The notes under the pieces: generated by a model | The model's database searches: none | What the model saw: only the letters and a program-made list of their open reading frames with translations | Told to the model about the DNA's origin: nothing | Program-made: the position numbers and the translations under genes | Shown here: piece after piece, positions 34,722 through 44,790 of the stretch | Layout of the letters: each line of letters starts with the position of its first letter | Position numbering within the stretch: the first letter of the stretch is position 1 | From: an uncultured Lachnospiraceae bacterium | GTDB taxonomy: Bacteria > Bacillota > Clostridia > Lachnospirales > Lachnospiraceae | Direction of reading: 5' to 3' | NCBI GenBank assembly: GCA_900317555.1 | Contig: ONHF01000008.1 | Coordinates: 1 to 64,000, forward strand | DNA length: 64,000 nt

Positions 34722-35471
34722 ATGCGGCTGATCTTTATCCGGCACGCGGAGCCGGATTACGAACATAACACCTTGACGCGGAAAGGATTTCGCGAAGCAG
34801 AGCTTCTCGCACCGCGGGCAGCAGGCTGGAACGCCAGCCGGTATTTCACATCCCCTCTGAACAGAGCAAAGCTGACTGCGGCACCAGCCCTGTCTCTCCT
34901 CGGAAAGGAAGCCGAGATAGTTCCCTGGATACAGGAGTTCTCCTATATGGTGAAGGATCCCGTAACAGGCCGCGTCGGCGTGCCGTGGGATTTTATGCCG
35001 GCCTACTGGACAGAGCAGGAAGAACTGCATGACCGCCATCATTTCTACCGTCATCCCGTTCTTTCGTCAAATCCTGCATATGAACCGGCCGTCATAGCGC
35101 TTCGGAAAGGTCTGGACGGAATTCTCTCCGGCTACGGCCTGACCCGCTGCGGCGACTATTACAGACATGACCCTGCGGTGGACTGTGACGTGACACTCGC
35201 CTTTTTCGCGCATCTCGGTGCAAACTGTGAAGCGCTCGGGTACCTCCTCGGTATCTCGCCGCTTGTCCTGCAGCAGACGCTTTATCTTGCGCCCACCTCG
35301 GTCAGCGTTCTGAATTCCGAAGAGCGTATAAAGGGCGAGCTGATGTTCCGCGCGCAGTTCATCGGAGACACTTCGCACCTTACTTCTTCCGGAGAGCCCG
35401 TCTCCATGATGGGGTCGTTTTCGGAGAGCATCCTGCAGGAGACTCCCCGGAAAAAGGATACTTCACTTTGA
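34722..35471 (+). CDS. histidine phosphatase superfamily protein
   Basis: 249 residues. The phosphoglycerate mutase-like fold is shown by RHAEP near the start ([20 protein letters not shown]), where the His is phosphorylated in the family. A second conserved region, [19 protein letters not shown], has the other catalytic His. Substrate cannot be predicted. It is a lone plus-strand gene: divergent from ruvA, with its 3' end overlapping leuD by 9 bases. A -35 TTGCCG with 17-base spacer and TATGCT may serve as promoter. Confidence 0.88.
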   Translation: MRLIFIRHAEPDYEHNTLTRKGFREAELLAPRAAGWNASRYFTSPLNRAKLTAAPALSLLGKEAEIVPWIQEFSYMVKDPVTGRVGVPWDFMPAYWTEQEELHDRHHFYRHPVLSSNPAYEPAVIALRKGLDGILSGYGLTRCGDYYRHDPAVDCDVTLAFFAHLGANCEALGYLLGISPLVLQQTLYLAPTSVSVLNSEERIKGELMFRAQFIGDTSHLTSSGEPVSMMGSFSESILQETPRKKDTSL

Positions 35472-35951
35472 ATTTACATAATGAATCAGTCCGCCGGCAT
35501 CTATGATTTTCTGCATAAACGGAGGAAACGCCTGTCCGCGGTAGGTCTTCCCTGTAGTTTCATCGGTGATCATTCCGCTTTCAAAATCCACGGATACAGT
35601 GTCGCCCTCCCGGATCTCCTTCGCAGCTTCGGCGCACTCTACAATCGGCAGTCCGATATTGATGGCGTTCCTGTAGAAAATTCTGGCAAACGTCGGTGCG
35701 ATCACACAGGATACGCCGGCGGCCTTGATCGCAAGCGGCGCGTGTTCTCTCGAAGAACCGCAGCCGAAATTTTTTCCGGCGACGATGATATCGCCCTTCT
35801 TTACTTTGCCCGCAAAAGATGCGTCAATATCTTCCATACAGTGCGCGGCGAGTACCTCCGGCTCGGAAGATGCCAGATATCTTGCCGGAATAATCACATC
35901 CGTATCTACATTTTCGCCAAAACAGAACACCCGTCCTTTAGCTTCTTTCAT
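35463..35951 (-). CDS. leuD: 3-isopropylmalate dehydratase small subunit
   Basis: With LeuC isomerises isopropylmalate in leucine synthesis. The 162-residue short (archaeal/clostridial type) subunit has [21 protein letters not shown], the [20 protein letters not shown] motif and AIN/GLPI segments. It overlaps leuC by 14 bases. Its 3' end overlaps the convergent phosphatase gene. Confidence 0.95.
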   Translation of the reverse strand: MKEAKGRVFCFGENVDTDVIIPARYLASSEPEVLAAHCMEDIDASFAGKVKKGDIIVAGKNFGCGSSREHAPLAIKAAGVSCVIAPTFARIFYRNAINIGLPIVECAEAAKEIREGDTVSVDFESGMITDETTGKTYRGQAFPPFMQKIIDAGGLIHYVNSK

Positions 35952-37221
35952 ATGTGCCTCCTGTAAATGCCGTGGGATCGGCGATTTTTCCGCACAGGGC
36001 GCTGGCCGCCGCAGTCGCGGGGCTTGCCAGATAAATCTCGGATGTCACATCGCCCATTCTTCCGATAAAATTCCGGTTTGTAGTTGAAACGCACCTTTCG
36101 CCGGCTGCGAGGATGCCCATGTACCCGCCAAGGCACGGTCCGCAGGTCGGTGTCGATACAACTGCACCCGCCTCAAGGAAAATCCTGATCAGCCCTTCTT
36201 CCATTGCCTGCAGATAGATTTTATTGGTCGCCGGAATCACAATGCAGCGTATTCCCTTCGCGATATGCCTGCCCTGCAGGATCTTCGCGGCAGCACGAAG
36301 ATCGCTGATTCTGCCGTTCGTGCAGGAGCCGATGACAACCTGATCAATCGGAATATCCGGAATATTGTCAAAGGTTCTCGCGTTCTCCGGAAGATGCGGA
36401 AAGGCGACCGTTGGTTTGATCTTCGAAAGATCAATTTCATATTCCGCCGTATATTCGGCGTCCGCATCGGCTTCAAAAATCTTTCCCTGCTGCGCGCCAT
36501 GTTCTTTCTCATACGCAAGCGCTGCTTCGTCCACCGGGAAGATGCCGTTCTTCGCGCCTGCTTCAATCGCCATATTGCAGATTGTAAAGCGGTCATCCAT
36601 GCTCAGGGACGCAATGCCCTCTCCGGTAAATTCCATCGACTGATAGAGTGCTCCGTCAACGCCGATCATCCCGATGATATGCAGAATCACATCCTTGCCG
36701 GAAACCGGAGGCTGCAGCGCGCCTTTAAGACGAAAGCGGATCGCGGAAGGAACCTTGAACCATGCCTTTCCGGAAACCATGCCGGCTGCCATATCGGTAG
36801 AGCCCACGCCGGTCGCGAATGCGCCCAGAGCTCCGTAAGTACAGGTATGCGAATCAGCACCGATAATGACATCTCCCGGAGAAACAAGGCCGCGTTCCGG
36901 CAGCAGTGCGTGCTCGATGCCCATCTCTCCGACTTCGAAGTAATTTGTGATCTGGTTTTTTCTGGCGAATTCCCTTACACATTTGCAGTTTTCCGCAGAC
37001 TTGATATCCTTTGCAGGCACAAAATGATCCGGAACCAGCGCGATTTTGTCCTTATCAAATACGCCTTTTTTCGTGAAGCGGTCCATCTCGCGGATTGCGA
37101 CAGGCGCGGTTATATCATTTCCAAGAACGAGGTTCAGTTCCGATTCAATCAGATCTCCGGCACGGACACTGGCAAGCCCCGCGCCGGCAGCAAGAATCTT
37201 CTGCGTCATTGTCATTCCCAT
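35938..37221 (-). CDS. leuC: 3-isopropylmalate dehydratase large subunit
   Basis: Aconitase-family Fe-S enzyme. The 427-residue protein has cluster ligands in VIGSCTNGR and [10 protein letters not shown], and [22 protein letters not shown] as a family signature. GGAGG eight bases before the ATG supports this start. A strong terminator lies between this start and ilvC, so expression may be separate from ilvC. No leuB or leuA is present in the window. Confidence 0.96.
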   Translation of the reverse strand: MGMTMTQKILAAGAGLASVRAGDLIESELNLVLGNDITAPVAIREMDRFTKKGVFDKDKIALVPDHFVPAKDIKSAENCKCVREFARKNQITNYFEVGEMGIEHALLPERGLVSPGDVIIGADSHTCTYGALGAFATGVGSTDMAAGMVSGKAWFKVPSAIRFRLKGALQPPVSGKDVILHIIGMIGVDGALYQSMEFTGEGIASLSMDDRFTICNMAIEAGAKNGIFPVDEAALAYEKEHGAQQGKIFEADADAEYTAEYEIDLSKIKPTVAFPHLPENARTFDNIPDIPIDQVVIGSCTNGRISDLRAAAKILQGRHIAKGIRCIVIPATNKIYLQAMEEGLIRIFLEAGAVVSTPTCGPCLGGYMGILAAGERCVSTTNRNFIGRMGDVTSEIYLASPATAAASALCGKIADPTAFTGGTYERS

Positions 37222-37240
37222 CTTCGAAACCTCCGTTGTT

Positions 37241-37269
37241 AAAAAAGAGCAGGGAAAAGTTCCCTGCTC
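37241..37269 (-). terminator. terminator or attenuator between ilvC and leuC
   Basis: Stem GAGCAGGGAA (37247-37256) with TTCCCTGCTC (37260-37269) and six T on the minus strand (37241-37246). It ends 20 bases before the leuC start codon, immediately before its ribosome site. Confidence 0.9.
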
Positions 37270-37291
37270 CCGTAAATACGCATTTCCCCGG

Positions 37292-38311
37292 TCAGTTGTT
37301 GATCAGCTTGTCGGACTCGTTGTTCCAGCTGTAAAGCTTGCGGATCTCCTTTCCTACCTTTTCGGAAGGATGTGCAGCCGCCTTCTTCTTCATCGCCTGG
37401 AAGTGAATCTGTCCGTTGTTCATATCCTGAATGAATTCGGAAGCGAAAGTGCCGTCCTGAATGTCGGAGAGGACTTTCTTCATGGCTTCCTTAACAGCCG
37501 GCGTCACAATCTTGGGTCCGGTTACATAATCGCCGTATTCAGCTGTGTTGGAGATCGAATATCTCATGCCCGCGAAACCGGACTGATAAATCAGATCGAC
37601 AATCAGCTTCATCTCGTGAATGCACTCAAAGTACGCGTTGCGGGGATCATAACCTGCTTCGCACAGTACTTCGAATCCGGTCTGCATCAGAGCGCATACG
37701 CCGCCGCAGAGAACTGCCTGCTCGCCGAACAGGTCCGTTTCGGTCTCTGTCTTGAACGTCGTCTCCAGAATGCCCGCGCGCGCGCCGCCGATCGCCGCGC
37801 CATACGCAAGCGCCATATCCAGAGCCTTGCCTGTTGCGTCCTGCTCTACGGCAACAAGCATCGGCGTTCCCTTGCCTTCCTGATACTCCGAACGTACGGT
37901 GTGTCCGGGAGCCTTCGGAGCGATCATGGTTACATCGACGTCCTTGGGAGGAACAATCAGCTTGTAGTTGATATTAAAACCATGCGCAAACATCAGCATA
38001 TCGCCTGCCTTTAAGTTCGGCTCGACATCCTTCTTGTACATGGCAGCCTGTTTCTCATCGTTAATCAGGATCATGATGATATCAGACTCTTTGACTGCCT
38101 GCGCGGTCGGCAGAACGGTCAGTCCCTGCGCCTCTGCCTTTGCCTTCGACCTTGAGCCCTCATAGAGACCTACGACAACATCGCAGCCGGAATCCTTAAG
38201 ATTCAGCGCATGTGCGTGACCCTGGGAGCCATAGCCGATGATGCAGATTTTCTTCCCTTCAAGCAGGGAAATGTTACAGTCTTCCTGATAGAAAATTCTA
38301 GCTTCCGCCAT
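37292..38311 (-). CDS. ilvC: ketol-acid reductoisomerase
   Basis: NADPH-dependent second step of valine and isoleucine synthesis. The 339-residue class I enzyme has Rossmann motif [18 protein letters not shown] and [12 protein letters not shown]. The metal-binding C-terminal knotted domain has [13 protein letters not shown] and a conserved [16 protein letters not shown]. Length is typical. It lies downstream of an ilvN gene (76-base gap). Confidence 0.97.
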   Translation of the reverse strand: MAEARIFYQEDCNISLLEGKKICIIGYGSQGHAHALNLKDSGCDVVVGLYEGSRSKAKAEAQGLTVLPTAQAVKESDIIMILINDEKQAAMYKKDVEPNLKAGDMLMFAHGFNINYKLIVPPKDVDVTMIAPKAPGHTVRSEYQEGKGTPMLVAVEQDATGKALDMALAYGAAIGGARAGILETTFKTETETDLFGEQAVLCGGVCALMQTGFEVLCEAGYDPRNAYFECIHEMKLIVDLIYQSGFAGMRYSISNTAEYGDYVTGPKIVTPAVKEAMKKVLSDIQDGTFASEFIQDMNNGQIHFQAMKKKAAAHPSEKVGKEIRKLYSWNNESDKLINN

Positions 38312-38387
38312 TTTTCATTCCTCCATAATTGCTGTTCTATATCTGCCGGATTCCGCGGCTTCCGCGGTCTCCGGGATATACGCTGAT

Positions 38388-38948
38388 TCAGTGAATCCTT
38401 TTTCCATCCTTGTCATACATCGGACGGACTGCGCCGTTCTCATCAATGTCAAGGACATTCTTCACGCCGCGTCCGAGACCGGCGACACCGGTGCGCGCGA
38501 TTTCCAGAATTTCATAACCGTCCAGAAGGCGGAAAAATGCTTCGATCTTCTCCTGTCCACCTGTCACCTCGATCATCAGACTCTCCGGTGCCACATCGAT
38601 GATGCCCGCGCGGAAGATATTGGCAAGCGCAATAACACCCTGCCTCTGTGCGTCCGTACACGCAACTTTAATCATCGCAAGCTCTCTGTAAACCGACTCC
38701 TCCGGGCGCAGCTCATGAATGTCACGAACATCAATCAGCTTGCGCAGCTGTTTCTCGATCTGATCGAGAATGTCGTCATCTCCGGACGCCACAATTGTAA
38801 TCCTTGTGATCAGAGGGTTTGCAGTTGTGCCGGCTGTGATGGATTCAATATTGTACCCGCGTCTTGAAAACAGCCCCGAAATCCGGCTCAGTACACCGGA
38901 AGTATTGTCTACCAGGAGCTGAAACACTTTTCTGTGCATCTCTTCCAT
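38388..38948 (-). CDS. ilvN: acetolactate synthase small subunit, first copy
   Basis: Regulatory subunit giving valine feedback. The 186-residue protein has an N-terminal ACT domain (VFQLLVDNTSGVLSRISGLF, RRGYNIESITAG) and a second ACT-like half (IKVACTDAQRQGVIALA). The frame continues 28 codons upstream, but GAGGTAGGATT just before ATG 38948 fixes the start. A good promoter at 39035-39063 precedes it. It is one of two small-subunit genes here. Confidence 0.93.
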   Translation of the reverse strand: MEEMHRKVFQLLVDNTSGVLSRISGLFSRRGYNIESITAGTTANPLITRITIVASGDDDILDQIEKQLRKLIDVRDIHELRPEESVYRELAMIKVACTDAQRQGVIALANIFRAGIIDVAPESLMIEVTGGQEKIEAFFRLLDGYEILEIARTGVAGLGRGVKNVLDIDENGAVRPMYDKDGKRIH

Positions 38949-39034
38949 AATCCTACCTCGTGCGGGAATCCGCTCATTTATATGCATTCTGTAGCAAATA
39001 GTATACAGAAATCGTATGAATGGCGATTGCACCT

Positions 39035-39063
39035 ATTATAGGCTCGCTATTTGCAAATTGCAA
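39035..39063 (-). promoter_or_regulatory. promoter between the two ilvN copies
   Basis: Minus-strand -35 TTGCAA (39058-39063), exactly 17 bases, consensus -10 TATAAT (39035-39040). About 86 bases separate it from the first ilvN. It can drive ilvN-ilvC separately from ilvB. Confidence 0.85.
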
Positions 39064-39126
39064 CGGCCGTAACGGCATTGTTCCATTTCAATTTCATATG
39101 CTTTATACGAAAAAGATATTATTAAA

Positions 39127-39621
39127 TCATCCGTCTTTTCCGCTCTCACTGCACTTTGTCACGGCAAGCGTACCTGTCCTTGTGATTTCCACAATCCGGA
39201 TTGTTTTGAACGTATCCAGAAACATCTGAACGCGCTCCGGCGTATCGCAGATCTGAATCGTCATTAATGACCCTGACATATCCACGATCTGCGCGCCCAT
39301 GATCGAACAGTTCTCCATGATGTCGCGCCGGTTCGTCCTGTTGTAATGCACTTTGATCAGCATCAGCTCTCTGCTGACGGCTTCCTGCTCGGAAAACGTC
39401 TTGACCTTGATGACATCCAGCTTTTTATTCAGCTGTTTCTCGATCTGCTCGAGTGTTTTGTCATCTCCGGATGACACAATGACCATGTGAGACACCGTAT
39501 GGTCATCGGTTTCTCCTACAGCCAGAGAATCGATGTTAAAACATCGGCGCCAGAACAGCCCGGCGACTTTGCACAGTACGCCGGCACGGTTTTCAACCAG
39601 TACAGAATAAATCCGTTTCAT
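39127..39621 (-). CDS. acetolactate synthase small subunit, second copy
   Basis: 164-residue paralogue of the small subunit. The ACT domain is VYSV-like: YSVLVENRAGVLCKVAGLFWRR, CFNIDSLAVG, then SRELMLIKVHY. It is clearly diverged from the other copy and lies 15 bases after ilvB, so it probably forms the holoenzyme with that subunit. The feedback region GVL/NID is retained in both copies. Confidence 0.92.
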   Translation of the reverse strand: MKRIYSVLVENRAGVLCKVAGLFWRRCFNIDSLAVGETDDHTVSHMVIVSSGDDKTLEQIEKQLNKKLDVIKVKTFSEQEAVSRELMLIKVHYNRTNRRDIMENCSIMGAQIVDMSGSLMTIQICDTPERVQMFLDTFKTIRIVEITRTGTLAVTKCSESGKDG

Positions 39622-39636
39622 TCCATTCCTCCAACC

Positions 39637-41268
39637 TCAGGCCAGCGCGTCTTTACTGACATGCGCTTCCAGAAGAACACTGTTTTCGCTTCCTAGAAAA
39701 CGCCGCACGGCGTCCTGTATGTCCGCGTTATCGGTGAGACGGATATATTCCATGTCATAGGCACCGGTCAGATATTCCAGCTTCGGATATTCTCCGAGAT
39801 CCGTGACCGCAAAGCGGTCATGCAGATGCAGGTGCTGATATTGCCGCACAAGACCCAGGGTATTATTGCGCAGAACCACAACTTTTGCCGGAATATGATA
39901 CTGCCGCATGGTCGAAAGCTCCATCATGGACATCTGGAAACCGCCGTCTCCGCAGACAGCGACAACCTGCCTGTCAGGATCTGCCAGCTGCGCCCCCATC
40001 GCGGCAGGCAGCGCGTATCCCATGGTTCCCATGCCGCCGCTGGTTAAAAATCTGCCTTCGCGGATAATGCAGTTCGTGCAGGACCAGAGCTGGTTCTGCC
40101 CCACGTCCGCCACATACACCGCGTTCCCGTCCATTGCTTCCGAAAGCGCATGAATAAATGCTGCCGGATTCACGCAGCCGTCCGGACTGTTTTTCCCGCG
40201 AGCCTCTTCTTTCTGTTCCTTCCACTGCTTCCGGTACGCGCAAAGCTGCGAAATGAAGTCGTCGCAGCTGACTCTGATATCCTCTTTCAAAAACGCCTGC
40301 AAAACATGCGAGACATCTCCGACAAGCGGGATCGTCGGCCCCGCGTTCTTTCCGATTTCCGCGGGATCCACATCAATGTGAACCAGAATTTTACCTTTAA
40401 GAATCAGATCCGGCTGGGAAATCGAACGGTCTGCCACCCTCGCACCGATCATAATGATCATATCCGCCTCATTCATCGCACGGTTCCCGCAGGCATCGCC
40501 GTTGTTCCCGACCATACCGAAAAACAGCGGATGATCAGTAGGAAGCACGCCAAGCCCCATCATTGTGCAGACAACCGGAATATGATACTTTTCCGCAAAA
40601 ATCCGGACCAGAGACGCCGCGCCGGAAAGAAAAGTTCCGCCGCCGGCACACAGAATCGGTCTTTTCGCCCTGGAAAGCTCCGATATGACCTTTTTTATCT
40701 GCACCGCGTGTCCTTCGACTGTCGGCTTGTATGTGCGCATTTTCACTTCTTCCGGATAGAAAAAATGAGAAAGCTTTTCATGCTGCACATCGACAGGCAC
40801 ATCGATCAGAACAGGGCCTTTCCGTCCTGTCGTCGCGATTGTGAAAGCTTCCTTCATGATTCTGGGAATATCCTGCACGTCACGAACGATATAGCTGTAT
40901 TTGACAAAGGATTCGCAGGCACCGGAAATGTCCGCCTCCTGAAAAACATCGCTGCCCATCAGCGTCGAATCCACCTGCCCCGTAATGCAGACGAGAGGAA
41001 TGCTGTCAGCGAATGCGGTCGCGATACCTGTAATCAGATTTTCAGCCCCGGGTCCGCTTGTCACGGCAACGACGCCCGGACAGCCGCTGATTCTGGCGTA
41101 GCCGCTTGCCGCGTGCGCGGCGTTCTGCTCCTGACGGATCAGAACCGAATGGATCTGTGTTCCGTAAAGACTGTCAAACAAAGGGGCAATCGCAACCCCC
41201 GGATAACCGAACACATATTCTACCTTCTCATTTATCAAACACTTTGCAATTGCTTCCGCACCTGTCAT
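39637..41268 (-). CDS. ilvB: acetolactate synthase large subunit
   Basis: Thiamine diphosphate enzyme, first common step of valine, leucine and isoleucine synthesis. The 543-residue protein has the catalytic Glu in RQEQNAAHAASGYAR, the TPP motif GDGGFQMSMMELSTMR ending near RNN, and VTSGPGAENLITGIA. GGAG seven bases before ATG 41268 fixes the start over a GTG 5 codons upstream. I see no T-box or leader peptide before it. Confidence 0.95.
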   Translation of the reverse strand: MTGAEAIAKCLINEKVEYVFGYPGVAIAPLFDSLYGTQIHSVLIRQEQNAAHAASGYARISGCPGVVAVTSGPGAENLITGIATAFADSIPLVCITGQVDSTLMGSDVFQEADISGACESFVKYSYIVRDVQDIPRIMKEAFTIATTGRKGPVLIDVPVDVQHEKLSHFFYPEEVKMRTYKPTVEGHAVQIKKVISELSRAKRPILCAGGGTFLSGAASLVRIFAEKYHIPVVCTMMGLGVLPTDHPLFFGMVGNNGDACGNRAMNEADMIIMIGARVADRSISQPDLILKGKILVHIDVDPAEIGKNAGPTIPLVGDVSHVLQAFLKEDIRVSCDDFISQLCAYRKQWKEQKEEARGKNSPDGCVNPAAFIHALSEAMDGNAVYVADVGQNQLWSCTNCIIREGRFLTSGGMGTMGYALPAAMGAQLADPDRQVVAVCGDGGFQMSMMELSTMRQYHIPAKVVVLRNNTLGLVRQYQHLHLHDRFAVTDLGEYPKLEYLTGAYDMEYIRLTDNADIQDAVRRFLGSENSVLLEAHVSKDALA

Positions 41269-41321
41269 TTCAAATCTCCGCACAAGTATGAATAAACTTT
41301 GTCTGTTCCGTCTTCTGTGTA

Positions 41322-41744
41322 TTAGTGTCCGAAAAGCCTTGCAAGAGGCGTTACCACGTCACTGAGTGCCTTGATCGAGTTGTTCAGACGCTCAAAATCG
41401 ATCTTGCTGATTTTCGTGACCGCATTCGTTAAATTGCCGGAATTGTCCGCGACAAGCGTATCGATATCTTTCATAATCGCGTCAATATTGTTCAATGTAT
41501 TCTGCGCGGCCAGGGCTGTATCCTGTACGTCACGCATCACAGCCGACGCTTTGGGAAGAAGAATAGCCGCGGAGAACAAAAGAATAACCGCGATACACCA
41601 GCCTGCTGCCGCAGCCGCCTTCTGCGACGCCGCGGTCTTCTTCTGCTCCTGCAAAATCTGCTCCAAAAGTTCGTGGTCGCTCTGCTGCGGCGCATCCAGC
41701 GCCTGATTTATGGTATCCGGCTTCCCGCTGCTCATCTGCGGCAT
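41322..41744 (-). CDS. unknown single-pass membrane protein
   Basis: 140 residues, not recognised. A Gln-rich N-terminus with a predicted helix (SDHELLEQILQEQKKTAASQ) precedes one membrane segment at about 46-64. An outside helical domain of about 75 residues (DTALAAQNTLNNIDAIMKDIDTL) follows, similar to the HAMP-like or MCP-like helical linkers. A longer frame upstream exists, but AAGGAGGG lies properly before ATG 41744. The gene ends 53 bases before the ilvB start. Confidence 0.7.
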   Translation of the reverse strand: MPQMSSGKPDTINQALDAPQQSDHELLEQILQEQKKTAASQKAAAAAGWCIAVILLFSAAILLPKASAVMRDVQDTALAAQNTLNNIDAIMKDIDTLVADNSGNLTNAVTKISKIDFERLNNSIKALSDVVTPLARLFGH

Positions 41745-41845
41745 CGTGTCCCTCCTTGTCATTTTCTTCCTGTGACAGCTTCCATCCTTCGGGTATAAAC
41801 AACCAAATTTTATCATCTTTAACATAGCGCTTCAATGCTGCATGG

Positions 41846-41874
41846 ATGACAGGGCGGTGATGTTTTGCTATACT
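41846..41874 (+). promoter_or_regulatory. promoter of the lipoprotein gene
   Basis: -35 ATGACA (41846-41851), 17 bases, -10 TATACT (41869-41874), 38 bases before the ATG. Confidence 0.7.
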
Positions 41875-41911
41875 TCGTGATAAATAAAGACAGAGATCGG
41901 GGTATTGCGAT

Positions 41912-42373
41912 ATGGTCAGAAGGATAATCAGATCCGCCGCCTCTCTTATTTTTGTTTTCACGCTGCTGCTTCTTTCCGGGTGCGGCGCGGGAGAACAGGT
42001 AAAGGCGATGGAGGAATACAGATCGGGGATTACTTCTATATGTGACCAGCTGGCTGCATGTAATGACACGCTGGAGGGCATTGATCCGGAATCGGAGGAC
42101 GCGCAGAATCTCCTGCTCTCGACCGTCGATGACATCGCGCGTCTTTTCAATGAGGCGGCGCAGCTGCCCGCACCGGAAGGTTACAGCAAGGCGCAGGAAA
42201 CTGCAAGGTCGGCCGCGGACAGGATGCAGGAAGCGGATGAAGCTTATCATAAAGCCTTTGAAGCGGCCTCTTTCGATCAGACAGCCTTTAAGGAAGCACA
42301 GGAAGCCTATCACAGTGCGAACGGGCAGCTGCAGGATCTTCTGTCGCTCCTGCATTCCACTGCGCGCGACTGA
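41912..42373 (+). CDS. small helical lipoprotein, unknown function
   Basis: 153 residues. Signal peptide with lipobox LSGC, lipidated Cys at 24. The mature part is one helical domain without recognisable motif, rich in Ala/Glu (AQETARSAADRMQEADEAYHK). It is a single gene with own promoter and terminator, on the opposite strand from its neighbours. Function is unknown; it could be an envelope sensor or scaffold. Confidence 0.8.
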   Translation: MVRRIIRSAASLIFVFTLLLLSGCGAGEQVKAMEEYRSGITSICDQLAACNDTLEGIDPESEDAQNLLLSTVDDIARLFNEAAQLPAPEGYSKAQETARSAADRMQEADEAYHKAFEAASFDQTAFKEAQEAYHSANGQLQDLLSLLHSTARD

Positions 42374-42377
42374 TATA

Positions 42378-42410
42378 GAAACGGCCGGAGCACCAGTCTC
42401 CGGCCGTTTC
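42378..42410. terminator. terminator between lipoprotein and tyrS
   Basis: Perfect stem GAAACGGCCGGAG (42378-42390) and CTCCGGCCGTTTC (42398-42410), followed by TTCGCGTTTTCTG. It sits between convergent genes and can serve both. Confidence 0.85.
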
Positions 42411-42423
42411 TTCGCGTTTTCTG

Positions 42424-43671
42424 TCATGCCTTGTATTTCACAAGCATGAATTTCTTCTTGCCGCGCTTCACGAGCATGCCGTCCCTCAGCTGCTCCTTCG
42501 CGTAGGTCTTTTTGAAATCGTCAATCCGTACGCCGTCCGCTGTCACACCGCCCTGCTGTACGTTCCGTCTTGCCTCCGCTCTGGAAGGAGCAAGCTCCGC
42601 CTTGACGAGAATGTTCAGGATGTCAATCGTTCCGTCTTCCTGAAAATCTTCATCCGTAAGAACCTTTTCCGGTACATTCGCGCCTTCCACGGGGCCCGCG
42701 CCGCCAAACAGAGCCTGCGCGCCGGCTTCCGCCTTTTTCGCCTCATCTTCGCCGTGAACTAATGTTGTAAGCTCATGCGCGAGAATTTTCTTGGCCTCGT
42801 TCAGACGGCTTCCTTCCCAGTGATCCATCTCGTCAATCTGCTCAAGAGGCAGGAAAGTCATCATGCGAAGGAACTTCAGTACATCCGCGTCGTCGACATT
42901 TCTCCAGTACTGGTAGAAGTCATACGGCTTTGTTTTGTCGGGGTCGAGCCAGACCGCGCCGCCCGCTGTTTTGCCCATCTTTGTGCCGTCGTGCTTGAGC
43001 AGCAGAGAAATGGTCATCGCGTACGCGTCTTTGGAAAGCTTCTTCCGGATCAGGTCAATGCCGCCCAGCATGTTCGACCACTGGTCATCGCCGCCGAACT
43101 GCATCTGGCAGCCGTAATCCTGATACAGTCTGTAAAAGTCGTAGCTCTGCATCAGCATGTAGGAGAACTCAAGGAACGAAAGACCATCCTTCATCCGGTT
43201 GACATAGCATCTCGCGCGGAGCATCTCGTTCACATTGAAACACGGCCCGATATCCCGCATGAAATCAAGGAAATTCAGATTCCGGAGCCAGTCCGCGTTG
43301 TTGACGATCTGCGCCTTTCCGGGTCCGAAATCGATGAAGCGGCTCATCTGTTTACGGAAGCACTCTACATTGTGATCGATGGTTTCCACCGTCATCATCT
43401 TGCGCATGTCCGAACGTCCCGAAGGATCGCCGATCATGGCCGTACCGCCGCCGACAAGAGCAATCGGGTGGTTGCCTCTTTCCTGCATTCTCTTCATCAG
43501 AAGCAGTGCCATGAAATGGCCCACATGCAGAGAATCCGCGGTAGGATCAAAGCCGATGTAGAACGTCGCCCTGCCGTTGTCAATCAGATCCGCGATCTCC
43601 TTCTCGTCGGTCTGCTGCGCCAGAAGCCCTCTGGCTTTTAATTCCTCGCTTAATTTCATTCCCTGTTCCAT
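42424..43671 (-). CDS. tyrS: tyrosyl-tRNA synthetase
   Basis: Charges tRNA-Tyr. The 415-residue class I enzyme has the HIGH-type motif DSLHVGHF, the KMSKS-type GTKMGKTAGG and a C-terminal S4 domain. The upstream frame extends 56 codons, but AGGGAG before ATG 43671 (MEQGMKL) and family length support this start. Only 65 bases separate it from gpsA, so no T-box leader is possible here; it seems to be cotranscribed with gpsA. Confidence 0.96.
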   Translation of the reverse strand: MEQGMKLSEELKARGLLAQQTDEKEIADLIDNGRATFYIGFDPTADSLHVGHFMALLLMKRMQERGNHPIALVGGGTAMIGDPSGRSDMRKMMTVETIDHNVECFRKQMSRFIDFGPGKAQIVNNADWLRNLNFLDFMRDIGPCFNVNEMLRARCYVNRMKDGLSFLEFSYMLMQSYDFYRLYQDYGCQMQFGGDDQWSNMLGGIDLIRKKLSKDAYAMTISLLLKHDGTKMGKTAGGAVWLDPDKTKPYDFYQYWRNVDDADVLKFLRMMTFLPLEQIDEMDHWEGSRLNEAKKILAHELTTLVHGEDEAKKAEAGAQALFGGAGPVEGANVPEKVLTDEDFQEDGTIDILNILVKAELAPSRAEARRNVQQGGVTADGVRIDDFKKTYAKEQLRDGMLVKRGKKKFMLVKYKA

Positions 43672-43736
43672 TCTGCGTTTACTCCCTCTATGTTTCTGTG
43701 CCGGATCACCGGCATTTTCTTTCGTGTGACAATATG

Positions 43737-44750
43737 TTATTTCTTCCACGCAAGGCTGTTGATCTCGACCTTGCGGTCCCGGAGCATCAGATCCTGCACT
43801 GCCTCGGACGGATTCTTTCCCTCGAACAAAACAGCGCACACCTGATCGATAATCGGTGTCTCGATGCCGTATTTTTCCGACATCTGTCTGGCAGCCTTCG
43901 CGCTGTAGACGCCTTCCACGACCTGCTGCACTTGCTTCATCGCTTCATCCGCGGTTTTTCCCTGTCCGATCAGGATGCCTGCTCTGCGGTTCCTGGAATG
44001 CATGGAAGCGCAGGTAACGATCAGGTCGCCGATACCGGTTAAACCGGAAAAGGTTTCAAAGCTGCCGCCGGCTGCAATTCCAAGTCTTGCGATCTCGTGT
44101 ATGCCTCTGGTAATCAGCGCCGCTTTTGTATTGTCGCCGTAGCCGAGTCCGTCTGCGATGCCGGCAGCAAGCGCAACGACATTCTTGAGCGAGGCGCCGA
44201 TCTGCATGCCGAGGACATCCGGGCTCGTATAGACGCGGAAGACCCCGCTCATAAAGATATCCTGCACGTACTTCGCGATTTCTTCGGTTTCTGCACCGGC
44301 AACGATTGCTGTCGGAAGGCCCTTTCCGACCTCTTCGGCATGCGTCGGACCGCACAGGACCGCGGTTCTGCACTGCGGGATTTCCTGACGGATAATCTGC
44401 GTCAGGGTATAAAGCGTATTCTCTTCAATGCCTTTTGCCACGGAAACGATCAGCTGATCCTTCTGTACGAAAGGAGCCATAGCCCTCGCCGTGCTCCTTG
44501 TAAAAGGCGAAGGCACCGCAAGAACCAGAAGGTCCTTTCCTTCTATGGTCTTTTCAAGATCCGTGGAAGCATGCACGCGCTCCGGCAGCATGACTCCCGG
44601 AAGCTTTACGCGCTGCTGATGTTCGTTGTTGATCATATCGACTTCATCCTGTGAAATCGTCCAGACCGATACATCGTGTCCTTTGGATGTAAGTTCGAAA
44701 GTCAGCGCCGTTCCCCAGCTGCCCGCTCCGATCATACCGATATTAGCCAT
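43737..44750 (-). CDS. gpsA: NAD(P)-dependent glycerol-3-phosphate dehydrogenase
   Basis: Makes sn-glycerol 3-phosphate for phospholipids. The 337-residue protein has Rossmann GAGSWGTALTFELTSKGHDV and the substrate segment KNVVALAAGIADGLGYGDNTKAA. AAAGGG nine bases before ATG 44750 fixes the start. plsY, the acyltransferase that uses its product, is 40 bases upstream. Confidence 0.97.
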   Translation of the reverse strand: MANIGMIGAGSWGTALTFELTSKGHDVSVWTISQDEVDMINNEHQQRVKLPGVMLPERVHASTDLEKTIEGKDLLVLAVPSPFTRSTARAMAPFVQKDQLIVSVAKGIEENTLYTLTQIIRQEIPQCRTAVLCGPTHAEEVGKGLPTAIVAGAETEEIAKYVQDIFMSGVFRVYTSPDVLGMQIGASLKNVVALAAGIADGLGYGDNTKAALITRGIHEIARLGIAAGGSFETFSGLTGIGDLIVTCASMHSRNRRAGILIGQGKTADEAMKQVQQVVEGVYSAKAARQMSEKYGIETPIIDQVCAVLFEGKNPSEAVQDLMLRDRKVEINSLAWKK

Positions 44751-44790
44751 ATAGTCAGCCCTTTCCCGCGGATACTCCCCGCGTCTTAGT

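Noticed and set aside
41269..41321. Leader peptide or T-box before ilvB
   Set aside because: Only about 50 bases lie between ilvB and the previous gene; no run of Val/Leu/Ile codons or hairpin.
43672..43736. T-box leader before tyrS
   Set aside because: Only 65 bases separate tyrS from gpsA, too short for a T-box, and no terminator hairpin is seen.
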